Assembly (NCBI GenBank): GCA_024234675.1 | Contig: JACKNU010000005.1 | Location: 1 to 64,000 of the forward strand | Length of the DNA stretch: 64,000 nt | Source of the DNA: Pseudomonadales bacterium | GTDB lineage: Bacteria > Pseudomonadota > Gammaproteobacteria > Pseudomonadales > Halieaceae | Reading direction: 5' to 3' | Notes under the pieces: model-generated | What the model was told of the DNA's origin: nothing | What the model saw: only the letters and a program-made list of their open reading frames with translations | Database searches by the model: none | Program-made: the position numbers and the translations under genes | In this document: positions 17,907-25,926 of the stretch, piece by piece | Layout: each line of letters starts with the position of its first letter | Numbering within the stretch: the first letter of the stretch is position 1

Positions 17907-18386
17907 ATGGAACGCAGGGATTTTATGAAAACCGGGCTTGCCGGGGCCGCCGTGGGACTCATGGGCGCGTCGCTGGCGAATGCCCAGGACAAGTCACATC
18001 CTCACCATAACGGCAAGGCACCTGTCATGCCTGTGGCAAGCGCCGAACTGAAAAAGGTCGCCGAGACCGCCTACGATTGTGAAAGAACCGCAACGGCCTG
18101 TATTGCCGAATGCAATCGTGTGCTGGCTACCGGCGAGGCCTCCATGGCCGAGTGCCAGGAGGCCGTGCTGAGCATGGTTTCCGTCTGCGCGGCCACCGCG
18201 GCCAACGCCACCATGCACCTCGCCCCGGAGAAACTGCTCAGACAGCTTGTCGAGGTCTGCGCCAGCTACTGTGATTATTGCGCCGATGCCTGCGAGGCGC
18301 ATGCAGAGCACTACGCGGAATGCAAGAACTGCATGGAGAGTTGCCGGGAATGCTCAAAAGCCTGTAAAGCATACCTGGAGGCCTGA
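17907..18386 (+). CDS. csp1: Tat-exported copper storage protein (Csp1-like four-helix bundle)
   Basis: 159 residues. The start MERRDFMKTGLAG is a twin-arginine signal ending near ANAQ. The mature part is a predicted four-helix bundle carrying 14 Cys in CxxxC-type spacing (for example CIAEC, CASYC, CADAC, CKNCMESCRECSKAC). In Csp1 of methanotrophs such cysteines line the core of the bundle and hold many Cu(I) ions, and Csp1 is likewise Tat-exported, unlike cytosolic Csp3. The His-rich SHPHHNG after the signal fits metal binding. The ATG at 17907 is preferred over the longer frame because it begins the signal peptide. Role: periplasmic Cu storage or detoxification. Confidence 0.9.
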   Translation: MERRDFMKTGLAGAAVGLMGASLANAQDKSHPHHNGKAPVMPVASAELKKVAETAYDCERTATACIAECNRVLATGEASMAECQEAVLSMVSVCAATAANATMHLAPEKLLRQLVEVCASYCDYCADACEAHAEHYAECKNCMESCRECSKACKAYLEA

Positions 18387-18394
18387 AACAGGCC
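18380..18394. terminator. short hairpin at the csp1/LLM convergent junction
   Basis: GGCCTG-AAA-CAGGCC spans the csp1 stop codon. Compact stem without a T run, so at best a weak bidirectional terminator. Confidence 0.35.
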
Positions 18395-18401
18395 CTGTCG
18401 C

Positions 18402-19271
18402 TCACCAGCGCCGGATAACGCCCTCGGCGAACTGCTCTAGCTTCGCCAGCTTCTGCGCCCGGTCCAGTGCCGGGTCGTAAGGGTTCCAGGGGGTCACGCA
18501 AATATCGGTGACGCCGAGCTCCGCCAGCCGCTTGAAATCATCCAGCTTGCGGGCATGCATGTCGAAGGCGTGAATTTCGAAATCATCGCGGCCATCGGTG
18601 CCGTATTCCCTGCGCAACTCGTTCAGCTTGCCGATCATTTCGGCCAGGGATTCATAGTCACTATTGGCGGACACCCAGCCGTCGCCGATGTGGGCGGCGC
18701 GGCGCAGTGCCGGCACTGCGTGCCCGCCCACCAGTATGGGTACCGGGGTGCTGGGGACTGGCGACATCTTCATCCTGCCGATATCGTAGTAGTCCGAGTG
18801 AAACTCGAAATAGTCGCCCGACATCGCGCCGCGCAGAATGGCGATGCAATCGTCCATGCGCGGGCCGCGCTCTTCGAAGGGGACGCCGTTGTAAGTGAAA
18901 TCCTCTTTCCAGGGGCTGAGCCCGGCACCCAGGGCGATGCGGTTCCCGCTCAGCACCGCCAGCGATGACAGGGCCTTGGCCAGCACCAGCGGCTGACGCA
19001 CCGGCACCTTCATCACCGCGGGGTAAAACCGCAGGGTCTCGGTCACGGCAACCATGCTGGTCATGGCCACCACGGGGTCCAGCACCGGCACACCGTCCAG
19101 CGCCTGGCGGACGGCCTCGGTACTCAGGTAGGGGTAGTCCGACTCCGTCACCTCGGGGTAGAACAGGCTGTCGGGTATGGCCAGTGAGCTCCAGCCGCTG
19201 TCCTCGGCAGCGCGGGCAAGCTGCGGGTAATCCTCGACACCGCCGAGACCTGTCATCAACGTGAAGCGCAT
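18402..19271 (-). CDS. LLM-class (F420/flavin-dependent) oxidoreductase
   Basis: 289-residue TIM-barrel protein of the luciferase-like monooxygenase superfamily, resembling TIGR03619-type proteins common in actinobacteria and marine Gammaproteobacteria. Visible blocks are GNRIALGAGLSPWKEDF, VPILVGGH and HIGDGWVS. It probably uses flavin or F420 to oxidise or reduce a hydrophobic substrate. AGGAG precedes ATG 19271. It ends 16 nt from csp1 in convergent orientation. Confidence 0.88.
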   Translation of the reverse strand: MRFTLMTGLGGVEDYPQLARAAEDSGWSSLAIPDSLFYPEVTESDYPYLSTEAVRQALDGVPVLDPVVAMTSMVAVTETLRFYPAVMKVPVRQPLVLAKALSSLAVLSGNRIALGAGLSPWKEDFTYNGVPFEERGPRMDDCIAILRGAMSGDYFEFHSDYYDIGRMKMSPVPSTPVPILVGGHAVPALRRAAHIGDGWVSANSDYESLAEMIGKLNELRREYGTDGRDDFEIHAFDMHARKLDDFKRLAELGVTDICVTPWNPYDPALDRAQKLAKLEQFAEGVIRRW

Positions 19272-19382
19272 AATTTACTCCTGATTATGTCGCCTCCCAA
19301 TCTACCGGTTTCAGCCCGGGTTCACAGGACGGAAACCGGCAATCTCGTTGACATTAGGCGCCGGCCCATGCCGGTTGCGCTT

Positions 19383-20312
19383 TCATATCTTAACCGGCGT
19401 CACAAATCCCTCGGGCTTGATTGCAAGAACAGAGCAGTGCACCTGACGCAGAACCGAATCAGCGGTATTACCGATGAAAAACCCCGGGATACCGGTGCGC
19501 CCGACTGTTCCCATAACCAACAGATCTGCATTGATTGCGCTAGCCAAATCCGGTATCAATTGCTTCGGCTCACCTTTGTGAAAGTGAATTTTTGTCTGGT
19601 CTTGCGCCAAACCATTTTTTTCCAGTGCTGCATCTAACCATTGACAATGCTTTTGCTCTTCATCCTGCACCAGTTTGTCAACTGTAGCTGATGAAACCGA
19701 TCTACCCCGCAGTGTTGCTTCACCATAAAGACTCCATACATGAGCTACATGTAGCTCAGCGCCGTGCAGGCTTGCAACATACTTTCCCCACTGGAGAACC
19801 GAATCTGCCAGTGCACTTTTCTCAGGGTCAGAAGCAAGCAGGTCGACTGCAACCATTACGGCTTGTATTTCCTTGTTGGAAGTAGGTTTAAAAGCCCACA
19901 CTGGGCAAGGAGACATGCGGAACAACTGCATGTCAGTACTACCAAACAAAAACGCCTCAATTGCCGACTCGCTGTCGGCAGACTTCATGACCAGATCATG
20001 ATTGCCACGCAGAGATTCGCGAATAATTTCAAGGTAACGCTTCCCACTCGATTGTCTAATCGTTACCTGTATACCTTTCTCAGTGAGATCAGAGGAAATG
20101 GCCTCCATTATCTGCAGACAATCCCCTTGTATCAACTGACGCAGTTCGGATAATTCAGCGCCCATAGCCTGTGCGTACACCGGCGTATCCGAAACGCCCA
20201 ACAGCGTCACCTTTGCACTGGCTTCCTTGGCAATATCGGCCACTTCGTTTACAAATGTCTGCCTGTCTGAATTACTGTCTACTGCCAGAAGAATACTCTT
20301 GATACTTTTCAT
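19383..20312 (-). CDS. universal stress protein, tandem UspA domains (paralogue 1)
   Basis: 309 residues containing two UspA folds, as in E. coli UspE. The second domain ends with the ATP-binding-type signature VMGTVGRTGIPGFFIGNTAD, and the tail CSVLAIKPEGFVTPV is shared with the paralogues at 22497 and 31654. Usp proteins bind nucleotides and aid survival under energy, oxygen or oxidative stress. The gene is visibly more A/T-rich than its neighbours. It is divergent from the HAD-ATPase gene and forms the left edge of a stress island. Confidence 0.92.
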   Translation of the reverse strand: MKSIKSILLAVDSNSDRQTFVNEVADIAKEASAKVTLLGVSDTPVYAQAMGAELSELRQLIQGDCLQIMEAISSDLTEKGIQVTIRQSSGKRYLEIIRESLRGNHDLVMKSADSESAIEAFLFGSTDMQLFRMSPCPVWAFKPTSNKEIQAVMVAVDLLASDPEKSALADSVLQWGKYVASLHGAELHVAHVWSLYGEATLRGRSVSSATVDKLVQDEEQKHCQWLDAALEKNGLAQDQTKIHFHKGEPKQLIPDLASAINADLLVMGTVGRTGIPGFFIGNTADSVLRQVHCSVLAIKPEGFVTPVKI

Positions 20313-20669
20313 ATCGATTGCCTATCGCTGTTACCAGTCGCTCTGAACGGTTTGAGGTGGTTCTATCCATGACTTGTTGGGACACGCAAGATCCAGCGGG
20401 CCTGCTTGAATCTAACGCCGAGTGCACAACACATATTAGATAATTAAAAATGCTCAGGAACATTGATTTGGAGCATAGAAAGTGACCTTCTGGGAGCTTC
20501 CGAGCGAAGATCAAATTCCAGAGCGACTGAGCTACTTTTACCCATTGCCCCTAAGGGTGAAAAATGTATTCCAGCGCCGCGCCGGCCACTATGCTATAGC
20601 ATAGGCGAGTTTGAGGTATTAAAGGTCTCGAATTGGCCGGGAATAACGGATACCAGCTGGGTTAATGAT
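20313..20669. promoter_or_regulatory. 357-bp divergent intergenic region with a 16-bp perfect palindrome
   Basis: No convincing gene. The A/T-rich region separates divergent usp and HAD-ATPase genes. CTATGCTATAGCATAG (20589-20604) is a perfect palindrome about 65 nt before the HAD-ATPase ATG and may be an operator overlapping a promoter. An open frame from 20463 joins the HAD gene but its residues show no family resemblance. Confidence 0.5.
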
Positions 20670-22379
20670 ATGCGCTACCTTGCACTTGCTACGGATTACG
20701 ATGGGACGCTGGCTTCCAATGACGAGGTGTCAGAAGCCACTGTACGCGCACTGCAACGCCTGAGAGTATCCGGAAGGCGGTCGATCCTGGTGACGGGCCG
20801 CCGCCTCGAAGACCTGCTTGCCGTGTGCTCCTGCGTGCATCTTTTCGACCTCGTTGTCGCCGAAAACGGGGCGGTGGTCTACAACCCGGGGAGTCGCGAA
20901 GAGACCCAACTGGCTGACCCACCTGCCAGGCTACTGGTACAAAGCCTGCAGGCGCGCGGAGTCGCGCCACTTGAAATCGGGCAGGTCCTGGTGGCGACCC
21001 ACGCACCGCACCGCGCCGCCGTCCAGGACGTCATCTGGGAACTGGGCCTGGAGGCCCAGGTGATAAGTAATCGCAACGCAGTGATGGTGCTTCCGGCCGG
21101 CATCAACAAGGCGACGGGACTGGAGTACGCCCTGCGCGAAATGGGTCTTTCCCGTCATGAGGTCGTGGGCATAGGCGATGCAGAAAACGATCATTCGTTT
21201 CTCTCGCGCTGTGAGTGCGCCGTGGCGGTAGCCAACGCGGCGCCGTCCACCAAACAGATCGCCGCCCTGGTGACAGCGGCAGAAAACGGCAACGGCGTTA
21301 TTGAACTGATCGACCAGTTGATCGCCGACGATTTACACGGTTTGGAAGGATCTCTTTCACAAAACCTGATTTTTCTTGGTGAGCGTATAGACGGAACTGC
21401 GTTACAACTCCCACCCTACGGCCACAACCTCCTCGTTGCCGGCCCATCCGGTTGCGGCAAGTCCACTCTGACCGCCGGCATCATAGAACGACTCATCGAA
21501 AAAAATTACCAGGTCTGCATCGTGGATCCTGAAGGCGATTATGGAACCTTGCGCGATGTTGTGGCTTTGGGTAACCAGTGGCGGGCCCCCAGCATCGCCG
21601 AGGTATTGGCGATACTCAGGGATCCCAAGATCAACCTGAGCGTGAATCTCCTTGGTATCCCGCTGGATGACCGGCCGGCCTTTTTCGCTCAACTCGTCCC
21701 CAACCTGCAGGCCATGCGCGCCCGGACCGGCCGGCCACACTGGCTCATCGTAGACGAAGCACACCATCTGTTGCCTGCCAGCTGGGGCCACGCCGCGTCC
21801 GTGTTGCCACAACAACTCCATGAAACCATCCTGGTTACCGTGCATCCCGATCACGTCGCTCCGGCCATCCTCGCACCGATCGACATAGTTGTGGCCATCG
21901 GCCATTCGCCCGAGAAGACGCTTGAGGAATTTGCCCGGGTGACGGGTAAGGCGATTGCCTGGCCTGCCGCTCTGGCCTACCAAGCAGGTCGCGTTGTCGT
22001 GTGGCAAGACGAGGAAGGGCAAGCACCGTTCTCAATGCGGGCGCGGCCCGGCAGGGCCGAACGCATTCGCCATCATCGCAAGTACGCGGAAGGCAATCTG
22101 CGCTGGCACAGTTTCTATTTTCGCGGGCCGGACAATCATCACAACCTGAAGGCGCAGAACCTCGTCGTTTTCTGCCAGATCGCCCAGGGTATCGACGAAT
22201 CGACCTGGATGTACCATCTCCGTCGCGGCGACTACTCACGCTGGTTCCGCCACGCGATCAAGGACGATCATCTCGCCGACGAGACTGAACGCCTCGAACA
22301 TCGTGCCGACCTCGAGCCCTGGCAGACGCGGCAGATGATTGAGGAATTGGTACAAACCCGTTACACGCTGCCGGAATAG
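20670..22379 (+). CDS. HAD-IIB phosphatase fused to HerA-like P-loop ATPase
   Basis: 569-residue multidomain protein. Residues 1-215 are a Cof-type HAD hydrolase: DYDGT (Asp9/Asp11), VTGR, the Lys in INKATG and GIGDAEND. Residues 230-430 are a HerA/DUF87-type ATPase: Walker A GPSGCGKST (258-266), the typical VDPEGDYGTL and Walker B HWLIVDEAHHL (357-367). Residues 450-569 form a conserved-looking domain (NLRWHSFYFRGP, YHLRRGDYSRWF) resembling DUF5752-like segments. ATG 20670 is chosen because it starts the HAD fold, though the ribosome site is weak. Neither substrate nor partner is known; its place between usp genes suggests a stress role. Confidence 0.85.
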   Translation: MRYLALATDYDGTLASNDEVSEATVRALQRLRVSGRRSILVTGRRLEDLLAVCSCVHLFDLVVAENGAVVYNPGSREETQLADPPARLLVQSLQARGVAPLEIGQVLVATHAPHRAAVQDVIWELGLEAQVISNRNAVMVLPAGINKATGLEYALREMGLSRHEVVGIGDAENDHSFLSRCECAVAVANAAPSTKQIAALVTAAENGNGVIELIDQLIADDLHGLEGSLSQNLIFLGERIDGTALQLPPYGHNLLVAGPSGCGKSTLTAGIIERLIEKNYQVCIVDPEGDYGTLRDVVALGNQWRAPSIAEVLAILRDPKINLSVNLLGIPLDDRPAFFAQLVPNLQAMRARTGRPHWLIVDEAHHLLPASWGHAASVLPQQLHETILVTVHPDHVAPAILAPIDIVVAIGHSPEKTLEEFARVTGKAIAWPAALAYQAGRVVVWQDEEGQAPFSMRARPGRAERIRHHRKYAEGNLRWHSFYFRGPDNHHNLKAQNLVVFCQIAQGIDESTWMYHLRRGDYSRWFRHAIKDDHLADETERLEHRADLEPWQTRQMIEELVQTRYTLPE

Positions 22380-22496
22380 TCTCCCTGTGGTTTTGCCCAA
22401 GGGTCGACAAAGCGCGGGCTTGCAATAAGTTACGAAACGGTCGACCATCATATGGTGGGGCCACTCGCCAGCCAGGGCTTAACAGGAGCAACTGAA

Positions 22497-23468
22497 TTGA
22501 CGATTTTCAAGAATATTCTTTGTGTAGTCGACACCCGAGAAGAATGTACGAACGCCATAGAACGCGCTGTCACGCTGGCGGAGAACAACCAGGCCAACCT
22601 GACCGTTATAGACGTGGTTTACCGTATTACCGCCGGCATCGGCATGCCTGACGGAGGGCCGATTTCCGCCGATCTTCAATCCGCAGTGGAAACAACCCAC
22701 GCGCAGAAGCTGGAATTGCTGATCGATCCTTATCGTCAACGGATCCCGATTGCCACTCGGGTGCGAAACGGTACCCGTTTTCTGGAGGTCATCGACCAGG
22801 TACTGTGCAACGGTCACGACCTGGTAATCAAGGTGCCGGAAAAACTGGCATGGCTGGACCGCTTGTTTGGCAGTGACGATATGAACCTGCTGCGCCTGTG
22901 CCCCTGCCCGGTTTGGCTCGTCAAACCACAGACGGAAAAGTCCTACAAACACATCCTGGCAGCGGTCGATGTCAGCGATGAGTATCCGCCAGAGGAACTG
23001 ACATCACAACGTGCGCTGAATCGGCAGATCGTTGAGATGGCTGCTTCACTGGCACTGTCCGAATTTGCCGAGCTCCATCTTGTCCACGCATGGCATGTGC
23101 GCAGTGAAAGTGCGATGCGCGGTGCCTACATGCATACTTCAGAAGAAGAAATCGTTGCTTACGTCGAGCAGGAGAAGCTTAAGCGCGAGGCCGGCCTGGA
23201 TGAACTACTGGGCGAGGTCACCAGGCAGTTGGGGCAGGAGGGAACGGAGTATCTCTGCCCTAAGAAGCATCTGGTGAAAGGCTGGGCCAGCAAGGAGATC
23301 CCCGCAATGGCCAAACAGCTCAAGGCCGATGTTATCATTATGGGCACTGTGGCGCGCACTGGTGTCCCGGGATTTATCATGGGCAACACCGCCGAGACCA
23401 TCCTGAGCCAGATCGAGTGCTCGGTACTGGCCGTCAAACCCCCCGGTTTTGAAACACCTGTTCGTTAA
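22497..23468 (+). CDS. universal stress protein, tandem UspA domains (paralogue 2)
   Basis: 323 residues, two UspA domains; the second carries IMGTVARTGVPGFIMGNTAE and ends CSVLAVKPPGFETPV. The start is taken as TTG 22497 (LTIFKNILCVVD), because the paralogues begin directly with FxNIL and an AACAGGAG site stands just upstream; the ATG at 22452 would precede that ribosome site. It follows the HAD-ATPase gene on the same strand with 117 nt between. Closer to paralogue 3 than to paralogue 1 in the AVTLAENNQA region. Confidence 0.92.
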   Translation: MTIFKNILCVVDTREECTNAIERAVTLAENNQANLTVIDVVYRITAGIGMPDGGPISADLQSAVETTHAQKLELLIDPYRQRIPIATRVRNGTRFLEVIDQVLCNGHDLVIKVPEKLAWLDRLFGSDDMNLLRLCPCPVWLVKPQTEKSYKHILAAVDVSDEYPPEELTSQRALNRQIVEMAASLALSEFAELHLVHAWHVRSESAMRGAYMHTSEEEIVAYVEQEKLKREAGLDELLGEVTRQLGQEGTEYLCPKKHLVKGWASKEIPAMAKQLKADVIIMGTVARTGVPGFIMGNTAETILSQIECSVLAVKPPGFETPVR

Positions 23469-23593
23469 GAGGCGGCGGTAGCGATTGTCGCGCTCATTTC
23501 GCCTCAATACGTATCGGACTCATGGACATCTATGCTTTCAACGCGAATTTGAAACTACGTAAATGCCAACTGTGTTTGCCCTGCTTCGGCCAG

Positions 23594-24358
23594 TCACACG
23601 GCGTCAGTATCGGCCTCGCTTGCACGAGGAAGGTCTACAGGAGGTTTAACTAGTCTTTTCTCACCTGTAATCATCGCCGAGATCAGTCCGTTGCGCTCCT
23701 TGAACTCGGCCACCACCACACCTGCTATATGCAGTACAGTCGCGCCCATCAGAACAAAAAAAACCTGCTCATGCAGGAAAATGAAGGGCCCGCGAAATGT
23801 GCGCATTTCGTCCCAGGCAGTCGTATCGACCATGGACTTGTCACCCGGCAGCAGGGTGGAGGGATCGACGCCACTGGCGGCAACCCAGTTTGCGATCCAG
23901 GCCCCCAGGGGCGGGTAGTACAGGTCCGTACCGGCCAGTACCAGACCGGTTATTGCCTGCAGAGTCATCAACAACAACAGCGCAATTACCATCAATCTGC
24001 CCAGCGGATTGTGCCCCAGGTAGCTGCGGCGGTCTTTATCGCGCAAACTACCGAGGTAGTTGCGCAGTTCCCGCACATATTGCCGATCAAGTCGCAAGAT
24101 AGTTCCCCACCGCGCAAAGTGGCTGCCTGTAAAGCCCTGCACCATTCGCCAGGCCAGATTGGCCACAAAGACGTAGCCGCACCAGACGTGCAGTTCTTTC
24201 AGGAAGACTTTGCCATCGCCCGAGATACCGAGCGTTTTGCCATTGTAAATGACAAGACCGGTGCCAAGCAGCCCCAGCATGGACACCAGATTGATCCAGT
24301 GGAAGCCGCGAACACCCCTGTCCCACACCCTATAGACTTCAGTATCGATAGTTTGCAT
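23594..24358 (-). CDS. cytochrome b561 family protein
   Basis: 254-residue di-haem b-type cytochrome of the Ni/Fe-hydrogenase/b561 superfamily, in the inner membrane. Hydrophobic segments lie near 21-38, 60-75, 124-145 and 195-218, with candidate haem His in RGFHWIN, ELHVWCGY, FLHEQ and VLHIAG. It would pass electrons between quinol and a periplasmic acceptor. It lies 93 nt downstream of a PepSY gene on the same strand; b561, PepSY and a PhoPQ-like system often occur together. Confidence 0.88.
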   Translation of the reverse strand: MQTIDTEVYRVWDRGVRGFHWINLVSMLGLLGTGLVIYNGKTLGISGDGKVFLKELHVWCGYVFVANLAWRMVQGFTGSHFARWGTILRLDRQYVRELRNYLGSLRDKDRRSYLGHNPLGRLMVIALLLLMTLQAITGLVLAGTDLYYPPLGAWIANWVAASGVDPSTLLPGDKSMVDTTAWDEMRTFRGPFIFLHEQVFFVLMGATVLHIAGVVVAEFKERNGLISAMITGEKRLVKPPVDLPRASEADTDAV

Positions 24359-24451
24359 GATCTATTCCCCTCTGCAGTAAACACCAGCTGAATCTTGTTC
24401 AGCGATATAGCTGCCCCTGGCGATGGGCCAGGGACAGCCCCTGTCAGAGCA

Positions 24452-24748
24452 TCAATCGTCGTGTTTTTTGCGAGACTTGACCACGTCTGCTGTTATCGGG
24501 TCCACGTCAAGCTTCACTCGCTCGCCATCGGGCCCGATGGCCTTGACTTCGTAACCATCGTGTTCGCGCTCTATCTCCGTGATATCGCTATAGCCGGAGG
24601 CTATCAATTTATCATATACCGCGGGAATAGTGAGCCAGGTCTGAGTGGACATCCCGCTTTGGCCACTTGAATCCGTGACTGCCAGCACACTCCCGCTGGT
24701 GGCAGCGGCGGTGACGACAAGCGCAAGTATTACATGTGAAATTTTCAT
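24452..24748 (-). CDS. secreted PepSY-domain protein
   Basis: 98 residues with a signal peptide (MKISHVILALVVTAAATSG, cleavage likely after SVLA) and one PepSY domain (IPAVYDKLIASGYSDITEIE through VKLDVDPITADVV). ATG 24748 is chosen because it opens the signal peptide and has GGAGAT upstream. Divergent from a second PepSY gene and upstream of cytochrome b561 in the same direction. PepSY domains are thought to inhibit peptidases or sense periplasmic conditions. Confidence 0.85.
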   Translation of the reverse strand: MKISHVILALVVTAAATSGSVLAVTDSSGQSGMSTQTWLTIPAVYDKLIASGYSDITEIEREHDGYEVKAIGPDGERVKLDVDPITADVVKSRKKHDD

Positions 24749-24820
24749 TACCGTAATCTCCATTTGGTTTGTTACAGGCGATCCAAACAACCACCTTGGA
24801 GCCAGTTTGCCTGCAGCCAG

Positions 24821-24837
24821 CTGAACCAACCCTGAAG
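24821..24837 (-). promoter_or_regulatory. possible second PhoP-like direct repeat
   Basis: On the minus strand CTTCAG-N5-GTTCAG, with the same 11-bp spacing as the box at 24842, pointing toward the PepSY/b561 operon. No good -10 is visible at the expected distance, so it is weak. Confidence 0.3.
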
Positions 24838-24841
24838 TCTT

Positions 24842-24876
24842 CGTTCATATACCGTTCATCGTGGCACCGCTATACT
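24842..24876 (+). promoter_or_regulatory. PhoP-type box and -10 of the PepSY-RR-HK operon
   Basis: CGTTCA-N5-CGTTCA (24842-24858) is a direct repeat with the 11-bp phase of OmpR/PhoP-class regulators, and TATACT (24871-24876) follows 12 nt later, the usual PhoP promoter geometry. It would make the operon autoregulated. Confidence 0.65.
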
Positions 24877-24913
24877 TGACCCCGTATGCGACACCAAACA
24901 GGATCACCGCCCC

Positions 24914-25264
24914 ATGGCACCAGTCCATAGAAGCTTCGCCTGCCTGGTCGCCGCGCTGCTTTGGTGCTTGGCAATCCCGGTGACAACGGCAGACGACGGA
25001 GACCACGATCGCGCCAGGCTTGCCTTTGAAGCCGGGGAAATAATGCCCTTGCGCACCATTATCGACAGCGTGGAAAGCGCCTATTCCGGGCAGATTGTCG
25101 AGGTGGAGCTTGATCGTGACGATGGCCTGTGGATCTACGAAATCGAGTTACTCCGATCCAGTGGCGCCCTGGTAAAGATAAAGCTCGATGCCACAGAAGG
25201 CACCCTGCTTGGCATCAAAGGCCGAGACATTGAACGCACCACGCAGCCCGAGCGCATACACTGA
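24914..25264 (+). CDS. PepSY-domain periplasmic protein of a two-component operon
   Basis: 116 residues, with signal peptide ending about VTTADD and a single PepSY domain (IMPLRTIIDSVESAYSGQIV to IKLDATEGTLLGIKGRD). The stop overlaps the response regulator ATG (TGATG), so it is translationally coupled. Such small PepSY proteins encoded with PhoPQ-like pairs may feed a periplasmic signal to the kinase (inference). Confidence 0.85.
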   Translation: MAPVHRSFACLVAALLWCLAIPVTTADDGDHDRARLAFEAGEIMPLRTIIDSVESAYSGQIVEVELDRDDGLWIYEIELLRSSGALVKIKLDATEGTLLGIKGRDIERTTQPERIH

Positions 25265-25926
25265 TGCGGATCCTGCTCGCAGAAGACGATCCCCTGCTAG
25301 CGACACAGCTCACGAATGAGTTGGCTGGCGCGGGTTATGTCATCGATACGGCTGGAAATGGCATCGATGCCCATCACCTGGGTGACGAAGAGTCCTTCGA
25401 TGCAGTAGTCCTCGATCTCGGCCTGCCGCAGATGGACGGTCTCACCGTACTCAAGCGCTGGCGAGCGGCAGGGCGCAACATGCCGGTGCTGATCCTGACT
25501 GCGCGCGATACCTGGCATGAAAAGGTGGACGGGATAGACGCCGGGGCAGACGACTACCTCACCAAGCCATTCCACATGGAGGAATTGCTGGCGCGCATTC
25601 GAGCGCTGATTCGTCGCAGCTCGGGGCTGGCCAGCACAGAGATCATTTGCGGTCCGGTAATCCTCGATACGCGCAGTGGTCGCGTTACCGTAAATGGCCA
25701 CATGGTGTCATTGACCGCTCACGAACTCCGTGTCCTGAGCTATCTCATGCATCACAAAGACCAGCTTGTGACCCGCACAGAGCTGATCGATCACATCTAC
25801 ACCCAGGAATTCGACCGGGACTCTAACACCATTGAAGTATTTATTGCTCGCCTGCGCAAGAAACTTCCGTCCGAGCTGATACAGACTTCGCGCGGGCTTG
25901 GTTATCGCCTGGTATGTCCCGACTGA
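25264..25926 (+). CDS. OmpR/PhoP-family response regulator
   Basis: 220 residues: receiver domain with Asp8/Asp9, phospho-acceptor Asp51 and Lys101, then a winged-helix DNA-binding domain (about 125-220) with ELRVLSYLMHH and SNTIEVFIARLRKKL. The start overlaps the PepSY stop by one base, and its end overlaps the kinase gene by 13 nt. It resembles PhoP/QseB-type regulators and likely binds the CGTTCA direct repeat at 24842. Confidence 0.95.
   Translation: MRILLAEDDPLLATQLTNELAGAGYVIDTAGNGIDAHHLGDEESFDAVVLDLGLPQMDGLTVLKRWRAAGRNMPVLILTARDTWHEKVDGIDAGADDYLTKPFHMEELLARIRALIRRSSGLASTEIICGPVILDTRSGRVTVNGHMVSLTAHELRVLSYLMHHKDQLVTRTELIDHIYTQEFDRDSNTIEVFIARLRKKLPSELIQTSRGLGYRLVCPD

Noticed and set aside
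20463..20669. N-terminal extension of the HAD-ATPase
   Set aside because: 69 residues with no resemblance to HAD proteins; overlaps the regulatory region.
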